Made by a program: the position numbers and the translations under genes | Assembly (NCBI GenBank): GCA_963693365.1 | Contig: CAVNZM010000003.1 | Span: forward strand, 14,508,001-14,572,000 | Direction: 5' to 3' | Length of the DNA stretch: 64,000 nt | From: Amoebidium appalachense | Taxonomy: Eukaryota > Ichthyosporea | Part shown: positions 1-12,810 of the stretch, piece by piece | Position numbering within the stretch: position 1 is the stretch's first letter | Layout: every line of letters starts with the position of its first letter | The notes under the pieces: generated by a model | Database searches by the model: none | Told to the model about the DNA's origin: nothing | Seen by the model: the letters and a program-made list of their open reading frames with translations, nothing else

Positions 1-640
1 AGTCAACCTGTTTTGTTATGTACATAGATTATCCACTTTATATCAGTATATCCACCATATATCAACACCGATCAACCTATCAATACACAATCACTCAAAT
101 GTATACCTACATACGGTTTATCCACATTGGTCGATCCTGTTCTGTTACACCATACATGAATATCTACATATGTATAAGTATATCTACACCCACACCCTGC
201 TACAACATGGCCACGCATATCTATCCACTGTATATCCACACCACTTCACGTGGTCTGTTATATCACACAGTTACTATCTCAAATGCAAATACCCATCGAC
301 ATAGACTCATATATGGTACATTACCCCAGAGCCGCCACGGATCAAATCCAAAAACGTGATATCCAAACAAGCCCAGCCATGCCAACTCCGTGCCGGTGAG
401 TTTGGGCCAGGCGGCAAGCGGGCTGTGAGAGGTGACCATGGGGAGGGGGAGGGGGGGAGGGGACGACGGGGATTGGAGGCAGCGAGAGAGAAAGAGAGGG
501 AGGGAGGGAGGGAGGGAGGGAGAAAGTGGGCGAGAATTGGAGTGTGTTAAAAGAGGGGTGAGGAGGGAGGGGAAAAGGGAGGGAGACGACAGAGAGGGCG
601 GGAGAGCCTGGAGAGGGGGGGGGGGGGGGTCACCGTGAGA
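1..640. other. AT-rich then G-rich stretch without a gene
   Basis: The first 350 bases are AT-rich, with many short variants of a TATCCAC word. From about 420 the sequence becomes purine-rich on the + strand. No splice-bounded exon, RNA gene or mobile-element end was recognised. The open frames here are short and compositionally trivial. Confidence 0.6.
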
Positions 641-1145
<505 letters not shown>

Positions 1146-1535
1146 AAATGGGGGCTTGTGGGTGTTTTTGTGTGTGCATTCATAAATGTGTGGATATGGG
1201 TATGCTTGTGTCAACACGTGCGTGTGCGGCGTATGTGCCAATATGTGTGCGTGTGCACATGTGTCCCTGTTCAAGTTTGTCGGTTTTTGATTGTGTGTGT
1301 TTGTGGTTTCCGAGTGTTTGTGTTTTGTGGGCGTTTTCGTTGCAATCACTGTGTTGGCACGGTGTGTTTGTGTCAGAAGGTGGGGGGGAGGGGGGGATAA
1401 TATATGTTCGTGTTTGTGTCTGTGTGTGTATGTGTGTGGAATCCGATGTGTGTGTATGTGCGCACACCCAAATGTGTGCGTGTGTATGGATGTGTGTGAA
1501 TGGGTGTGTGTGTGCTTGCTTGCACGTCCGTGTGT

Positions 1536-1579
<44 letters not shown>

Positions 1580-2620
1580 ACGCACTTGCGTGTGCTCCCC
1601 GCACGTGTGTGCACATGTGCATGTGTGCGCGCACGTGCGCTGCTGGCGCTCCCGCAAATGCGCACATCCATGGACATGCAGGACTGTAGTACGGACACCC
1701 TGACCCCTCCCCTCCCCCCCCCCCCCCCCCCCCTCCCCCCCCCCTTGCACCTCCTTCCTTTTCTCCCCTGTACCCCCACCTCTCCTCCTCCACCCATTGC
1801 TCTTATCTCTTGGTCAGTAAACATTTGCCATTACCTTGCCTGCTTCCACCTACTTGTAGCCCCCCATTTTGTTTCTAAACGACAGCACACTTACATGGCA
1901 TGGATAATCACACATGTGCACCAACCAGCAACAATCAAGATGCCTTTCAAGTCATTACTAATCCCCTCCCCCCACAGCCCCCCCCCACCCCCCTCCCCCG
2001 CCCCCCCTCCCCCTCTCCGCCTTCCTCTCCCAGCTCCTTTTAGAGCCCACCGGAACTGACTGTGTATATGTGGGTGTGTGTGGTGGTGGTGACGGTGTGT
2101 GCGTTTGTGTGTGTGTGTGTGTGTGTATGGGGAGGGGGGGGGGGGGGGGGGGGGGGGGCTGGCTGGCCGCAATCTCCATCCAATGATTGCTCGATAAATG
2201 TTCGGGATGCAGGCTGTGAGTCATTCTGAGGTTTAGGTTTACATGTTCTATATTTTGATAAACGGTGGGAGCCAATTCTGGGCATTATCATAAAACTATC
2301 TCCACCCCCCTCCCCCGCCCCCAACGCATACTGTAACACGCACACACACACGCACACACGCAAAAAAAAGCGAAAAAGAAAAAACAACAACAAAAGGAGC
2401 CACACTCATTGGCACATATATATACACACGTCCACACATGCGCAAGCCCATAAAAACACAATTAAACACACTCCGGATCCTAGTTTAATTCCCGCACACA
2501 CACACGCACGCACACACGCACCCTCCAAATACGTGCGCACACACGCACGCACGTACGCACGCACGCACGTACTCACGCACGCACACGCGAATGCATGCAT
2601 GCACGCACGCACGCGTTAAG
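1146..2620. repeat. (TG)n, C/G homopolymer and ACGC/ACGT microsatellite block
   Basis: Degenerate TG repeats (1150-1640) are followed by C runs near 1706-1745 and 1970-2010, a TG run and G run near 2110-2158, and ACAC/ACGC/GTACGC repeats at 2335-2620. No coding exon is visible. Confidence 0.85.
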
Positions 2621-2829
2621 AGACTGATGTAGTACTGATGATACGACAAAAAAAAAGAAAAGATAAAGAATGAAACCATTGCTGCATCTTCCCAGTACAA
2701 TCCCCCCTCTCCCCCCCCCCCCCTCCCCCTCTTACGGTACAACCTATCGTACTGCTTCCCTGCCCAATAGGTCCCTAGTGCCACTTGCCATTGAGATCTA
2801 CGCAATTTACTCATGTATGGCTAACCATT

Positions 2830-3430
2830 TAGCAATTGTAGGACCCCCGTAGTTAGGCTCATACGTCATAATTTATTAGGGGATCGTTGCAATTTTATTA
2901 GCCTTACTGTAGATTCTAGTTTTTGGTATATCTCGTTGAATATCCGGTAAATCTATCTCAGCGACTATCTTGTTGGGTCTACAGCAACTGTACTAAATAT
3001 CCAATCTTAGCCCTGTCCAAAGCCCCCGATCGAAATAAATCCATTTAAAAAAAAAAAAAAAAAAAAAAAGGCGAGATTTTGGAACTTCAATTGAACTTTT
3101 CTTCCAATTCACACTTATCTCTAAAATGCGAGCACGGCTCGCTATATTAGTGTAGCCAAACTATACAACGTGTGGGCCAAACATTGCCAGTCGTGCCATG
3201 GAAGGCTGAGTGTTTGATATTTGTGTGTGATTATACATATGAGCGATATTATTCCACACGCATGGCCCAAATACACCTTCATTACTTTGAACACTGGATT
3301 GTTAAGGGTGTGTTAGCTTAGCTAATAACACCGTAGCACCCTATATTAGCTAGAGTACTGTCGGTGCTGGGTGGAAGACGGTAGTTGCCCGTGAGGGCCC
3401 CAAGGGGTCCCTCCGGGAACAAAACGGGAA

Positions 3431-3481
<51 letters not shown>

Positions 3482-3600
3482 TTAAACAACACTACTACGA
3501 GTGATTTGCACAAAAGGGCAAATTAGCTCTCGAAAAAGGCCTTTTTTCTCACTTTATCATTTTCCGCTCAGGGCAAAAAATAATACACTTAAGTTACTTT
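2830..3600. other. Unique intergenic sequence with two poly(A) tracts
   Basis: This is moderately complex DNA with an A20-plus tract at about 3048-3069 and a T-then-A tract at 3430-3476. I see no gene, splice site pair or terminal repeats. The A tracts could be tails of very old retroposons, but no element body was recognised. Confidence 0.5.
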
Positions 3601-3752
3601 AAAAAAGACGCCGTGGTTTTGAGGCCAGTCGGCTTCTGCACCCAATCTTGCCAGTTTGTGGCCCTGGTGGGGGAAGGAATGGGGGTCAAAGTGCAAGTTT
3701 TTCCCGTTTTTCTTTTTGTGCAACACGTGACGTGCGTGGGTGGGGGATGCAC

Positions 3753-3754
<2 letters not shown>

Positions 3755-3798
<44 letters not shown>

Positions 3799-4448
3799 TT
3801 CCGTCTCTTGCCCCCTATTTTCAACGGTTCTTTTCTTTTCTTCAGTATTTTCTATTCTTTTCTTTTCTTAACTTTTTTTTTTTGAGGGGGTTTGTTCCTG
3901 TGTCTGCGGGGGTGTTCTAGGGGTGGGAGGGGGGGAGGGGGGGGGAGAGGGGGGATGGGGGGGGGAGAGGGGGGGGGGGGAGTAAGGGGTGAGGGGAGGG
4001 GGGGAAAGACGGGCCGGGGGTGGAGGGGGGTGGGGGAAGGAGGGGGGTGGACTTCCGACAATACAATGAGTTCTTACTGTGGGGCCGGGGGCCACGTTCT
4101 GATGGGGAAGGAGGTGCATGCCACATCAATATACATCAGCACTTTCTCCCCCGTGAGTGGACAGGGGGAGAGGGGAGGGTGGGGAGGGTGGGAGGGGGGA
4201 GGGAGAAGGGGGGAAGGGGAAGGAGGGGGGGGGGGAGGAGGGGGGGGATGGGGAGGATATCATGAGTCAACTGTCTCAATACATAATAAATGATTTTTCA
4301 AATTTTAGATGCGCCTACAGTTTTAATGACTTATGACATATTAATAGTGTGCAATAATGTACCACGTGTCACACAGTGTTTGTGTGAGTGCGTGTGTGTG
4401 TCTTTGCACCATATACAGTCACGTGGCGCCTTCCTGTGTAACTGTTAC

Positions 4449-4483
<35 letters not shown>

Positions 4484-4530
4484 ATTGTTTTCACACGGTA
4501 TTTGTGTTTCTCTGGTCTGCATGTGCTGTG

Positions 4531-4591
<61 letters not shown>

Positions 4592-4635
4592 TGCGCGCGT
4601 GTGTGTTTGTGTATCATATTGTGTGTGTGTGTTTG

Positions 4636-4683
<48 letters not shown>

Positions 4684-4975
4684 TTTGTGTGTTTTTGTGT
4701 GTGAATATGTGTACACTTGCAGTGTGTGGACGTGTGTGCATGACATGTATGTTTGTGTGTGGCACGGGTGTATGTGTGTGCATGCGTGCGTGCCTGCACG
4801 TGTGGTGGATCCACGGTGGTGGTGGTGGTGGTGGACGTAGGTGTATCAAATTGTGCGTCCGTATGTGTGTGGGGGTCACGGGGGCCATTGTACACGTGTG
4901 TGTGTGTGGGGTGTGTGTGTGTGTGTCTGTGTGTGTGCACGTGTGTGGGTTTTGGCGAGGGGGGGGGTGGGGGGT

Positions 4976-5006
<31 letters not shown>

Positions 5007-5010
5007 GGTG
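3755..5010. repeat. G homopolymers and long TG array
   Basis: A 42-nt G run occupies 3755-3796, G-rich sequence 3905-4260, a (TG)n/(CGTG)n array about 4380-4940, and another long G run ends near 5006. No exon is supported. Sequence from 5010 to 5530 is ordinary and shows no recognisable gene. Confidence 0.85.
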
Positions 5011-5533
5011 AAGGCCGGGAGTATGATCATATGGGTGGGCTCGGTCACGATGTGGATACTAATTTTATTTCTACGGTGGCAATGTGCGTGTGTTTGAGTC
5101 GTATATGACACTGTGGTCTCTTCTGCTGCTATGCTCCATTTGTGTGTCGCCAATATTATATGCGTGCGTGCCGTGACTCACGTGGCAAAAGTTTTACTTT
5201 CGCGCCGGCATCGGATGTCGGCAAGCAATGAGATCTATTAGTTTGTGAGCTTCATCTTATTTGCATGTAAGCATAGCTATGTATGTAGATTATAAATTTC
5301 ATGATGCTTTTTACCTCTTCAATGATTATGTAATAATATTCTGTTACATTTTCACTTGTATGCAAATCTGTGCAAATTGCCAAACGATCTGCCCAAGCAG
5401 CCCAACGGGCTCACAAGTGGTCTGCAACCAATAGGAATGGATCTTTGGTTTGTTTATACATGCGCGCCATTTGATTGAATGTTTCAGCTCCACCAATCAA
5501 TTGCGACCTGAAGATCTAACTGTTAGATTCTAA

Positions 5534-5834
5534 GGATCCCCCAACACTCATATGTGTGGGGCGAGTCGAATGTGTGTAACAGCGGATTTCCGATTTTCCA
5601 GTTTCGAGAATTAGGCCACGTAAAATTCCGTTACAGACATAGGACTGCATGTGGTCCTACATATAGAAAAATCAATGAATATACTTTAGAAGGGTATTCT
5701 GGTATAGCGGAGCTCCATTTTCCGTAGTTACCAGTTACATACTGTTACACACATATGGAAATGGGGTCTCAAATTCCCGGGAGCATGGTTACAAAATTAC
5801 GACTCGCCCCACAGTAGGAAGTTTTGGGGTATCC
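5534..5834. mobile_element. 301-bp MITE with ATTCTAA target duplication
   Basis: The left end GGATCCCCCAACAC and the inverted right end (GGATACCCCAAAAC when reversed) begin imperfect terminal inverted repeats of about 37 bp. These include the shared core GTGGGGCGAGTCG near 5556 and 5801. The heptamer ATTCTAA lies directly outside both ends (5527-5533 and 5835-5841), a perfect target-site duplication. There is no internal coding capacity, so this is a non-autonomous DNA transposon. A 7-8 bp duplication suggests a hAT- or P-like superfamily, but the family is not assigned. Confidence 0.82.
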
Positions 5835-6329
5835 ATTCTAACGATGGCGATATCATCCACATACTATGACGTGGGCAACACAAAATTAGTATTCCCATTT
5901 ACTGTACAGGTTAATTCGTTTTCCTTTATCAAAGATTTCATTATCTTCAAGAAACTTTTGATCGTTTTTGTTTGTTTGTTCCGGAGCCCGGAGCTCCGGA
6001 CCCTGATTCTCTGTCGAAAAGTTCGTAGCCTCTCACGCACGGATCGCGACCACGCCCAGTGCCATGTTGATGATCCATATTCAAGATCATCCTCATCACG
6101 ATCCCTTAGATCAGCATCAACTCATGTTTCCAAGCTTCTTTGCAGTGAACCGAACCGCTTTGCCGAGTGAAAAGACTGAAAAATTATAATTAAAAAAAAA
6201 CAGAATTTTCATAACGTCTAGTGTAATGCATCTTGCGTAACGGAAGAAATTCATTTAAGTTCAAGCAATCCGATACCGGGCTGGCCACGTCCTGTTCCAA
6301 TCTTATAAGTGGTCCACGAACCTCTTTCA

Positions 6330-6785
6330 ACCAATAGGGAAAAAGCGCGGCAGGGTAACTCTATTAAACCAATCAAAACCATTCAGCACTTTGGACCATT
6401 TTTTCCCTCCAAAATAACCAACCAAATTCATCATTTAGCATTATAATGGCTTTAAACACGATTTTAAACGTTTGTAAGTTTCAAATCACATGTTGTGGAG
6501 CACACACGTCGAGATCTACGGGATGGGTGAGCCGTTGAAAAGGCGCCTTCAGTCTTCATTCTGCTGACAGTTCAAAAAACTCTTCTCGGCCGGGCTGGCG
6601 GCTTCTGGCCACAGCAAGCGGATAGGGAGTAGAAAAAATCACGACTCAGCAAATTTTTCTGAGACATCACATCTTAAATAACTGATGTATCATTTCTTTT
6701 TCTCCCAACCCCCAAAATACCTTAACACACCAGCAGGATTACGTGTGGGCTGTTCTGTTTTCTTGGCCTTAATTGTTCTTTCTAG
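6330..6785 (+). promoter_or_regulatory. Probable promoter and 5' UTR intron of the MORN gene
   Basis: Two CCAAT-type words occur near 6340 and 6370. A short upstream frame begins at ATG 6445. A good donor (GTAAGT at about 6474) pairs with a strong pyrimidine-rich acceptor (TTCTTTCTAG ending at 6785). Splicing these would close the upstream frame within a few codons of the junction and leave the MORN ATG at 6837 as the main start. The transcription start is not visible. This is an inference from signals only. Confidence 0.45.
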
Positions 6786-6836
6786 ATCTTGATCAATGAC
6801 ACTTCGACCTGCCGCAACGTCATCCTACCCATAAAC

Positions 6837-7478
6837 ATGCAGAACACCACGAATCCCTCCAAGATGCACACCCCAAAGCCCAAGCCAAGTCCCATATATG
6901 GCAGCGATGGCCATATTTGGAAGCACCTCTCCCTCGTTGGCGGTGGCAGCTACGAAGGTGGTGTGCGCCCAGAGGATGGGAAAACTTTTCAAGGATGGGG
7001 CCTCCTTGTAACTTCCACACACGTTTACGCTGGGGAATGGGCGAACGGGCTTCCCTCAGGTGTAGGGGTTTTTATTGAACGTTTTCGTGGTTGCCGCTAT
7101 GAGGGGGAGTTTAGAGAGGGAAGGGCCAGTGGACACGGACGCCTTGTTTTTGAATTTCTGAACGATGAGATAGGATCTGACGTCGTTGACACACACTACG
7201 TCTATGGGAGATTCTCCTACGGAAAGTTTGTACCCCCCGGAATTTTCGCGTTGAGAAACAGAGAGAGGGCGGCAAAAGCAGCAGCGGCAGCACGGAGTTT
7301 GGCCAGTGAAGTCACATGTTTGAGCCCCAAGAAATTTCGGGCGGCTCCTTTGACCCCCCCGAGAGCGAGTCCTTGGGTTACTGCGCGTCCGATTATGTCA
7401 CGTCAGCCGATGATCAGAGCGAATGAATGGGTTGTGGAGACGGCAGAGCACGTTCCACCTCTGTTGCGTGCGTTTTGA
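6837..7478 (+). CDS. Small MORN-repeat protein, 213 aa
   Basis: The protein has about three MORN-type repeats between residues 39 and 105. The clearest are YAGEWANGLPSGVGVF (64-79) and YEGEFREGRASGHGRL (88-103). MORN repeats usually bind phosphoinositides or scaffold proteins at membranes and cytoskeleton. The tail is Ala/Arg-rich (143-155), then Pro-rich. I chose ATG 6837 because an acceptor lies at 6785 and the in-frame sequence before 6837 has no ATG, although the frame stays open to the acceptor, so further N-terminal sequence from an upstream exon is possible. An AATAAA follows at 7942. No signal peptide or membrane segment is seen. The specific function is unknown. Confidence 0.75.
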   Translation: MQNTTNPSKMHTPKPKPSPIYGSDGHIWKHLSLVGGGSYEGGVRPEDGKTFQGWGLLVTSTHVYAGEWANGLPSGVGVFIERFRGCRYEGEFREGRASGHGRLVFEFLNDEIGSDVVDTHYVYGRFSYGKFVPPGIFALRNRERAAKAAAAARSLASEVTCLSPKKFRAAPLTPPRASPWVTARPIMSRQPMIRANEWVVETAEHVPPLLRAF

Positions 7479-7941
7479 ATGATGTCTTTTTCTGCATCAG
7501 GGCTGTGTTGAAGAAGAAAATCCCCGAAAATTTTGTTAATATGCGAGTAAACAAGAGTAATAGCCTTTTATAGGAAACCAAGCAAACGAAACGATTCAAA
7601 TGCTGTACATAAATGTTAAGTACTTGTTAGAAAGATGCTTGTCATATGCAAAAGCTTAATCTCTTTACACGCAAAAACAGTCTCTTCTTGTGGGGGAGTA
7701 GATGGTGCCGCTACATGGCTTCAACCTCCCCATCATAGTGCAAGATGGTATGTAATAGAGTTTAACATACATGTTTTTATGGAACTGTTGGAAACCTTTT
7801 TTGTTTGTTTTTAAGGAGCGGAAATGTATATATTGCTTATCTTGTAGCGTGTACAGCAGCATTATGTAGATATTTCGGTTATGAACCCAATCTTTTTTTC
7901 TCTTCGCCCGAATTGTTTGGAAAGAGAGAATGAAAAGTGTG

Positions 7942-7947
7942 AATAAA
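7942..7947 (+). terminator. Poly(A) signal AATAAA for the MORN gene
   Basis: This is the first canonical hexamer on the + strand after the MORN stop codon, about 465 nt downstream. Nothing else in between looks like a gene end. Confidence 0.55.
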
Positions 7948-7989
7948 ACCTTGTGAATTTTTTCTGTTTTACTATGGGTAAAAAAAAAC

Positions 7990-9052
7990 TGAAATTTTTT
8001 TTGTCAAAGCATACCTCAACGCGTTTCTGTGACCCCCCCCCCACCCCCCCCTCCCCTTCTCCTCCCTCCCCTTCCCCCCCCCCCCCCCCCTCCCCCTCTT
8101 CCATGTTTCCTACCTGTCCCCCCCTCCCCTCCCCTTCCCCTCCCAGCCCACTGGTTTGTGTCGCTCTCCGCACATTTCACACACACACACACACACACTG
8201 TGATGTCACGCACACACACACACAGACATGTCATTGAGAGCGGCGAAGAGGCATCCGCATATGCACACACACACACACACATCCTTACCGCATAGATCTC
8301 TTGCCCTTGCTGACCGTTTACACGTACTATCCCGGGCCTTGTGCACATGAATCATCATATATGGGGCTAGCTAGGGGAGGGACTATGTAATATGCATCGA
8401 TTATTCTCCAGTCCCGGCCCTGTGAATGATTATAATGATGGGAAGACGGTAAATGACTGATCGGTATGATTGGCAGACTGGACTCCATCATACCCAATTT
8501 GGAAACTATTTTCAAATAGTCCTGGTTGATTGGCTGTTTGATCTGGGGGCAAGGTTGGGTGTCGGTGTGTGTGGGGAAGGAGGTGGGGGGGGGGGGGGTG
8601 GGGGCGGGCTTGCGTTAGTAATTATTATATTTACCAACCTATTTTATCATTGTGTTAGTCGAAATAGGCTCAGTATGTAGCCTCAAGCAACAGAATCCGG
8701 TTTAGGCTTTGGCTTGTGTATATGCGGCGGATAAATGACTCTGTTCATGATACGGTAATGAGTCATTTTGATTGGCTCAGGGGGCCACTGCATCAGATGA
8801 GCCAATCACGAACCACCAGGTGCGGTCATACTCTTTCTTCTCCCCATTCTTGATTTTGAAACGGTGAGGGGGGTTAGCAGTAACTTTTGGGGCGTGAGAG
8901 ACGACCCCCCCCCCCCCCCCCCCCCCCCCTCTCCCCACCCCAGGGCCCCCCCTGGCTCCCCCCCCCCCCTCCCCCCCCTCCCCCCCCTCCCCCTGGAAGC
9001 CCCCCGGAAGGGAGAGGGGGGCCCACCAACCCCTCCGGTTACACACCCGCGG

Positions 9053-9096
<44 letters not shown>

Positions 9097-11220
9097 ACCC
9101 ACCCCACAGGCTACCATGACTATATTCAAAGTGAATTGATAACCTGATCATATGATAATAATGAATCGAAGCGGTCACATACAAGTTGCTAAACCGTAAA
9201 CCAATATGAAGTTTACTACTAGGACTCTTTAACACCCTCCAGTGATATGCCCCCCCCCTCCCCTCTCCTCCCCCCACCCCCCCAGGTCCCTCCCTCATCA
9301 TCGCGTACCTGGGTGGGACCGTCCCCCCATTCTCCCCACAGCGCGACACATACACGAACACCTTCACATGCATTTAATTAATAGAAAGTCAGTAAATTAA
9401 AATTTTAGTTAATCATTTAAATTAATTATTAAAATAAAATTTATTAAAATTTATTAACATTAAAATATTAAGTAAATTAAAAAATTAGTTAATCATTATC
9501 ACGGACCTGAACACACATGTACCACATACACACACGATGTGCACAGATAAGTGATGCGTACAATTGTACCAGTAACACACCCACACACTCTACACGTTCA
9601 CGAAGTTCTATAAAATTTTAATTATTACATTCCGGGACCCACCACACAGACACGCACACAGACACTGAGCACGTTCAATGATAATAGTTTAGCAATAGTT
9701 GACCGCAACGAACACAGCCTTTGGTGGGGGGAAAAGAAATGTTTGATCATCAAGTGTACGCACGGGGGGGGAGGGGGGGGGGGAAGGGACCCACCGCTTC
9801 CCATCCCCCCCCCCCCCCCCCCTTCCTCCCCGACCCGGAGGGTTTGGGTAGGAGGGATCCACCTACCCCTGCCGCGGGGGGGGGGGAGGGGGGGGGGGGG
9901 GGGGGGGGACCCACCCACCCCATGGAGGTGGGTCCTCCCCTCCATCCCCTCCACGGACGTCGATATCTACTACTCCCCCCCCCCCCCCCCCCTCCCCCTC
10001 CCCCCTCCACCCCCCATTTCAAATTCAAAAATCCCTAGTATGATAGATGCCACTGAAGTTTTGTACTAATGATGTACATGTGCACATGCTTCTACAGCCT
10101 CCCCCCCCCCCCCCTCCTCCCACAAGACACACGTTTTTGTGTGTTGTTTTTTTTCGGGGGGGGTGGAGGGGGGGGAGGAGGAGAGAGGGGGAGAGTGGTG
10201 CAAGTGGATGGGGGGGAATTCGCCCTACACATGCACTGCGGCCCTCTCCCCTCTCCCCTCCCCTCCCCCCCCCCTTCCCCCCCCCCCCCCCCCCCCCCTT
10301 CTCCCCCATCCTTCCCCATCCTCCCCATTCACCAAATATCTGTGATTGTTTTTCTGCAGTGTGCAACAGACTTGATCCCCTCCGCCCCCTCCTCCCCCTT
10401 TGCTCAATCTTTATTCCGAACTTGAGATCCCCCGCCCCCAACTCCTAACCCCCCCCCCCCTCCCCCTCCTCCCCCCACACTCGTGCGCCTTGTGTTTATT
10501 TCGCAGAACACCCCGTCGCCTTCCAATCCATAAATTCTGATATTTTGGCTTACCGCAGAACACTACAAATATTAAAAAGCACATGAAATAATCCCCCCTT
10601 GCCCCACCCGCTCCTACACATCGGATACCATACGTACACCACTTTCCCTCTCCTCTACTCGAGCACACAGACACAACATCCCTTCCCCCCTCCTTCCCTC
10701 CCCCCTCCCCCCCTCTTCCTTCCCCCCCCCCCCCCTCCCCCTCTTCCCCCTTCCCCCCCCCCCCCCCCCCCCCCCCTCCTCCTCCTCCTCCCGGGGCTCC
10801 GGGGCCCTGCGCCTAAAAAAGTAAAAAAAGAAAAGGAAAAAAGAAAAACTTTGAAAGAGTACGTGGTTAATGCATCAACACTTTTTGTTCCGTTGTGAAA
10901 ATCGTACAGCACGGGAAAAGTTTCACAGCTTGGCGGCACTAGGGATGCATACTGCCCCCCCCTCCCCCCTCCCCGTCATCCCCCCCCCCCCCCCCCCCCC
11001 CCCCCCCACACACACACATCGAGATTCCGCCAGTGGAATTTCGAGCTAATCCCCCCCCCCTCACACACACACACACACCCCCGCCTAACCTCTAGTAGCA
11101 ATCCAATGCTACAGTAGATCACATATTCACGTGTGGTGTACAGCCTTGCAAATATTGCCAACGGTTGCACAACTGTTATACATGCACCAGTCGTCGGCCC
11201 CTCTTCCTCCTCTCAAAACA

Positions 11221-11280
<60 letters not shown>

Positions 11281-11556
11281 GCACGCACGCACACACACAC
11301 ACACACACACACACCCCATGATCCAGATCTAGACCCGTGTGCGCCCGCACGTGCACGCACACACGCTCAAGTAAACACACACAAATGCACACACACACAC
11401 ACACACATATAAACACACATGGACGCACACACGCACACACGCACACCCACACACACACACGTAACACACACACAGACACACACACAATATAACCCGCCCC
11501 GCCAGCGCTATATCTAATTTGCATTTCAGAGTCGTTGCACATATGCATGCAAAAAA

Positions 11557-11598
<42 letters not shown>

Positions 11599-11640
11599 CC
11601 CCCCACCCACCCACCCACCCACCCCCCGGGCCCCACCCCA
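7990..11640. repeat. Low-complexity block of C/G homopolymers and CA repeats
   Basis: Alternating C runs, G runs (for example about 9056-9094), (CA)n (8178-8280, 11219-11313) and GGGA/CCCT mixtures. The long open frames rich in Pro, Gly and Ser are by-products of composition. Ordinary AT-containing DNA between them (8300-8570, 8620-8880, 9110-9230) shows no exon that I can support. Confidence 0.8.
9376..9500. repeat. AT-rich internally duplicated patch
   Basis: Two variants of the same TTAA-rich sentence (AGTAAATTAAAATTTTAGTT and a near copy) lie about 85 bp apart in DNA of very high AT content, an abrupt change from the C/G-rich surroundings. No gene is present. Confidence 0.5.
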
Positions 11641-11647
11641 CCCCTAC

Positions 11648-11901
11648 CCTTCCCGCCCTGCTATCTAATCATGCGGCATAACGTTGTACATGCAAAAAAT
11701 CTCTCCCTCCCCCCCCTCCCTCCCCCCCCCCCCCCCCCCCCCCCCAAGGCCTCCCGAGGCGGGGGGGCCCTTCTCCCCCTCCTTATGTATCCAACATCCC
11801 TCCCTCCCCTCCCTCCCGACTCCCCTGAGACACACATGCGTATGCCTGCAGATAGTTTGCCAACGCTACATGCATTAGGCCATGGACTTTTTTTTTTTTT
11901 T

Positions 11902-11951
<50 letters not shown>

Positions 11952-12110
11952 AGGATCCTCCAGGTCGGGATCCCATGTCCCTGCCCCAACAATCCTACAT
12001 GCATGTAGCGTTGGCAAACTATCTGCAGGCATACGCATGTGTGTCTGAGGGGAGTCGGGACGGAGGGGAGGGAGGGATGTTGGATACATCATTAGTAGGA
12101 GGGGGAGAAG

Positions 12111-12148
<38 letters not shown>

Positions 12149-12232
12149 CCACGGGGAGGAGGGGGGGATTTTTTGCATGTGCAACGAAATCATTCGCATG
12201 ATTAAATAGCAGGGCGGGAAGGGTGGGGGTGG
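11648..12232. repeat. Large inverted repeat (arms about 230 bp)
   Basis: The left arm (11648-11875) and right arm (11999-12232) are inverted copies of each other, including the words GCAGATAGTTTGCCAACGCT and TTCCCGCCCTGCTAT. The arms differ by substitutions and by the length of a C/G run inside each. The 123-bp spacer holds T and G homopolymers. A third partial copy of one end (ATGCATGCAAAAAATCCCC) is at about 11541. This is a foldback element or an inverted local duplication; there is no coding sequence. Confidence 0.8.
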
Positions 12233-12339
12233 GGGTGGGGGTGGGGGGGAGGGGGAGAACCAAGACCCAAGCTTATTTAGGCAGCTCTGAATTTGACCGA
12301 AAAATGTATTAATAGGAGCTGCGTCCGGGGACACCCAGC

Positions 12340-12810
12340 GATATTATGTATTATAAACTAGGGATTAGGCTAGGAAGAGAAACTTACGTCACAAACCTGT
12401 ATATACATCGGGCTATATTAAGGATACTGGTGGTAGGACCAATCAAATCAAGTCTCACAGTACATACGTCATCCAGCACTACTACGAATATTCTCAAGGG
12501 CCAAAGCCTAAAGCAGGCTGACGATCGGCCATGAAAATTCAAACAATCGGATCGCACGATTACACTATTAAGCTGTAACTTATTACTGCACACACCGGCC
12601 AGTTGCACAACCGCAGTACTAGACTCGGGCACATACTTATGGACATTTTTTGTCTAAATAAAGCCAATGTATTATATTGAGCAGTTATCAGTCGGTTGTA
12701 TGCTGTTGCTAACTCATTACTGCGACTCGAATTCGAAGACAACCATCGAACAATTGAAAATACAAAACTTTCTACTACTTTTAGTCTACACTAATATTAG
12801 TCGCTATAAA
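12340..12810. other. Unique sequence downstream of the zinc-finger gene
   Basis: Normal-complexity DNA without a convincing exon. An AATAAA lies on the + strand near 12657, but no + strand gene leads into it. The zinc-finger gene's own 3' UTR probably covers part of this stretch on the - strand, but I saw no canonical hexamer close to its stop. Confidence 0.45.

Noticed and set aside
2335-2620. Telomere-like or subtelomeric repeat
   Set aside because: The repeats are ACAC/ACGC/GTAC microsatellites without a TTAGGG-type unit.
5844-6170. 108-codon frame ending with an SR-like stretch
   Set aside because: Mostly hydrophobic low-quality start, no splice context linking it to the MORN gene, no domain. 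It could be chance.
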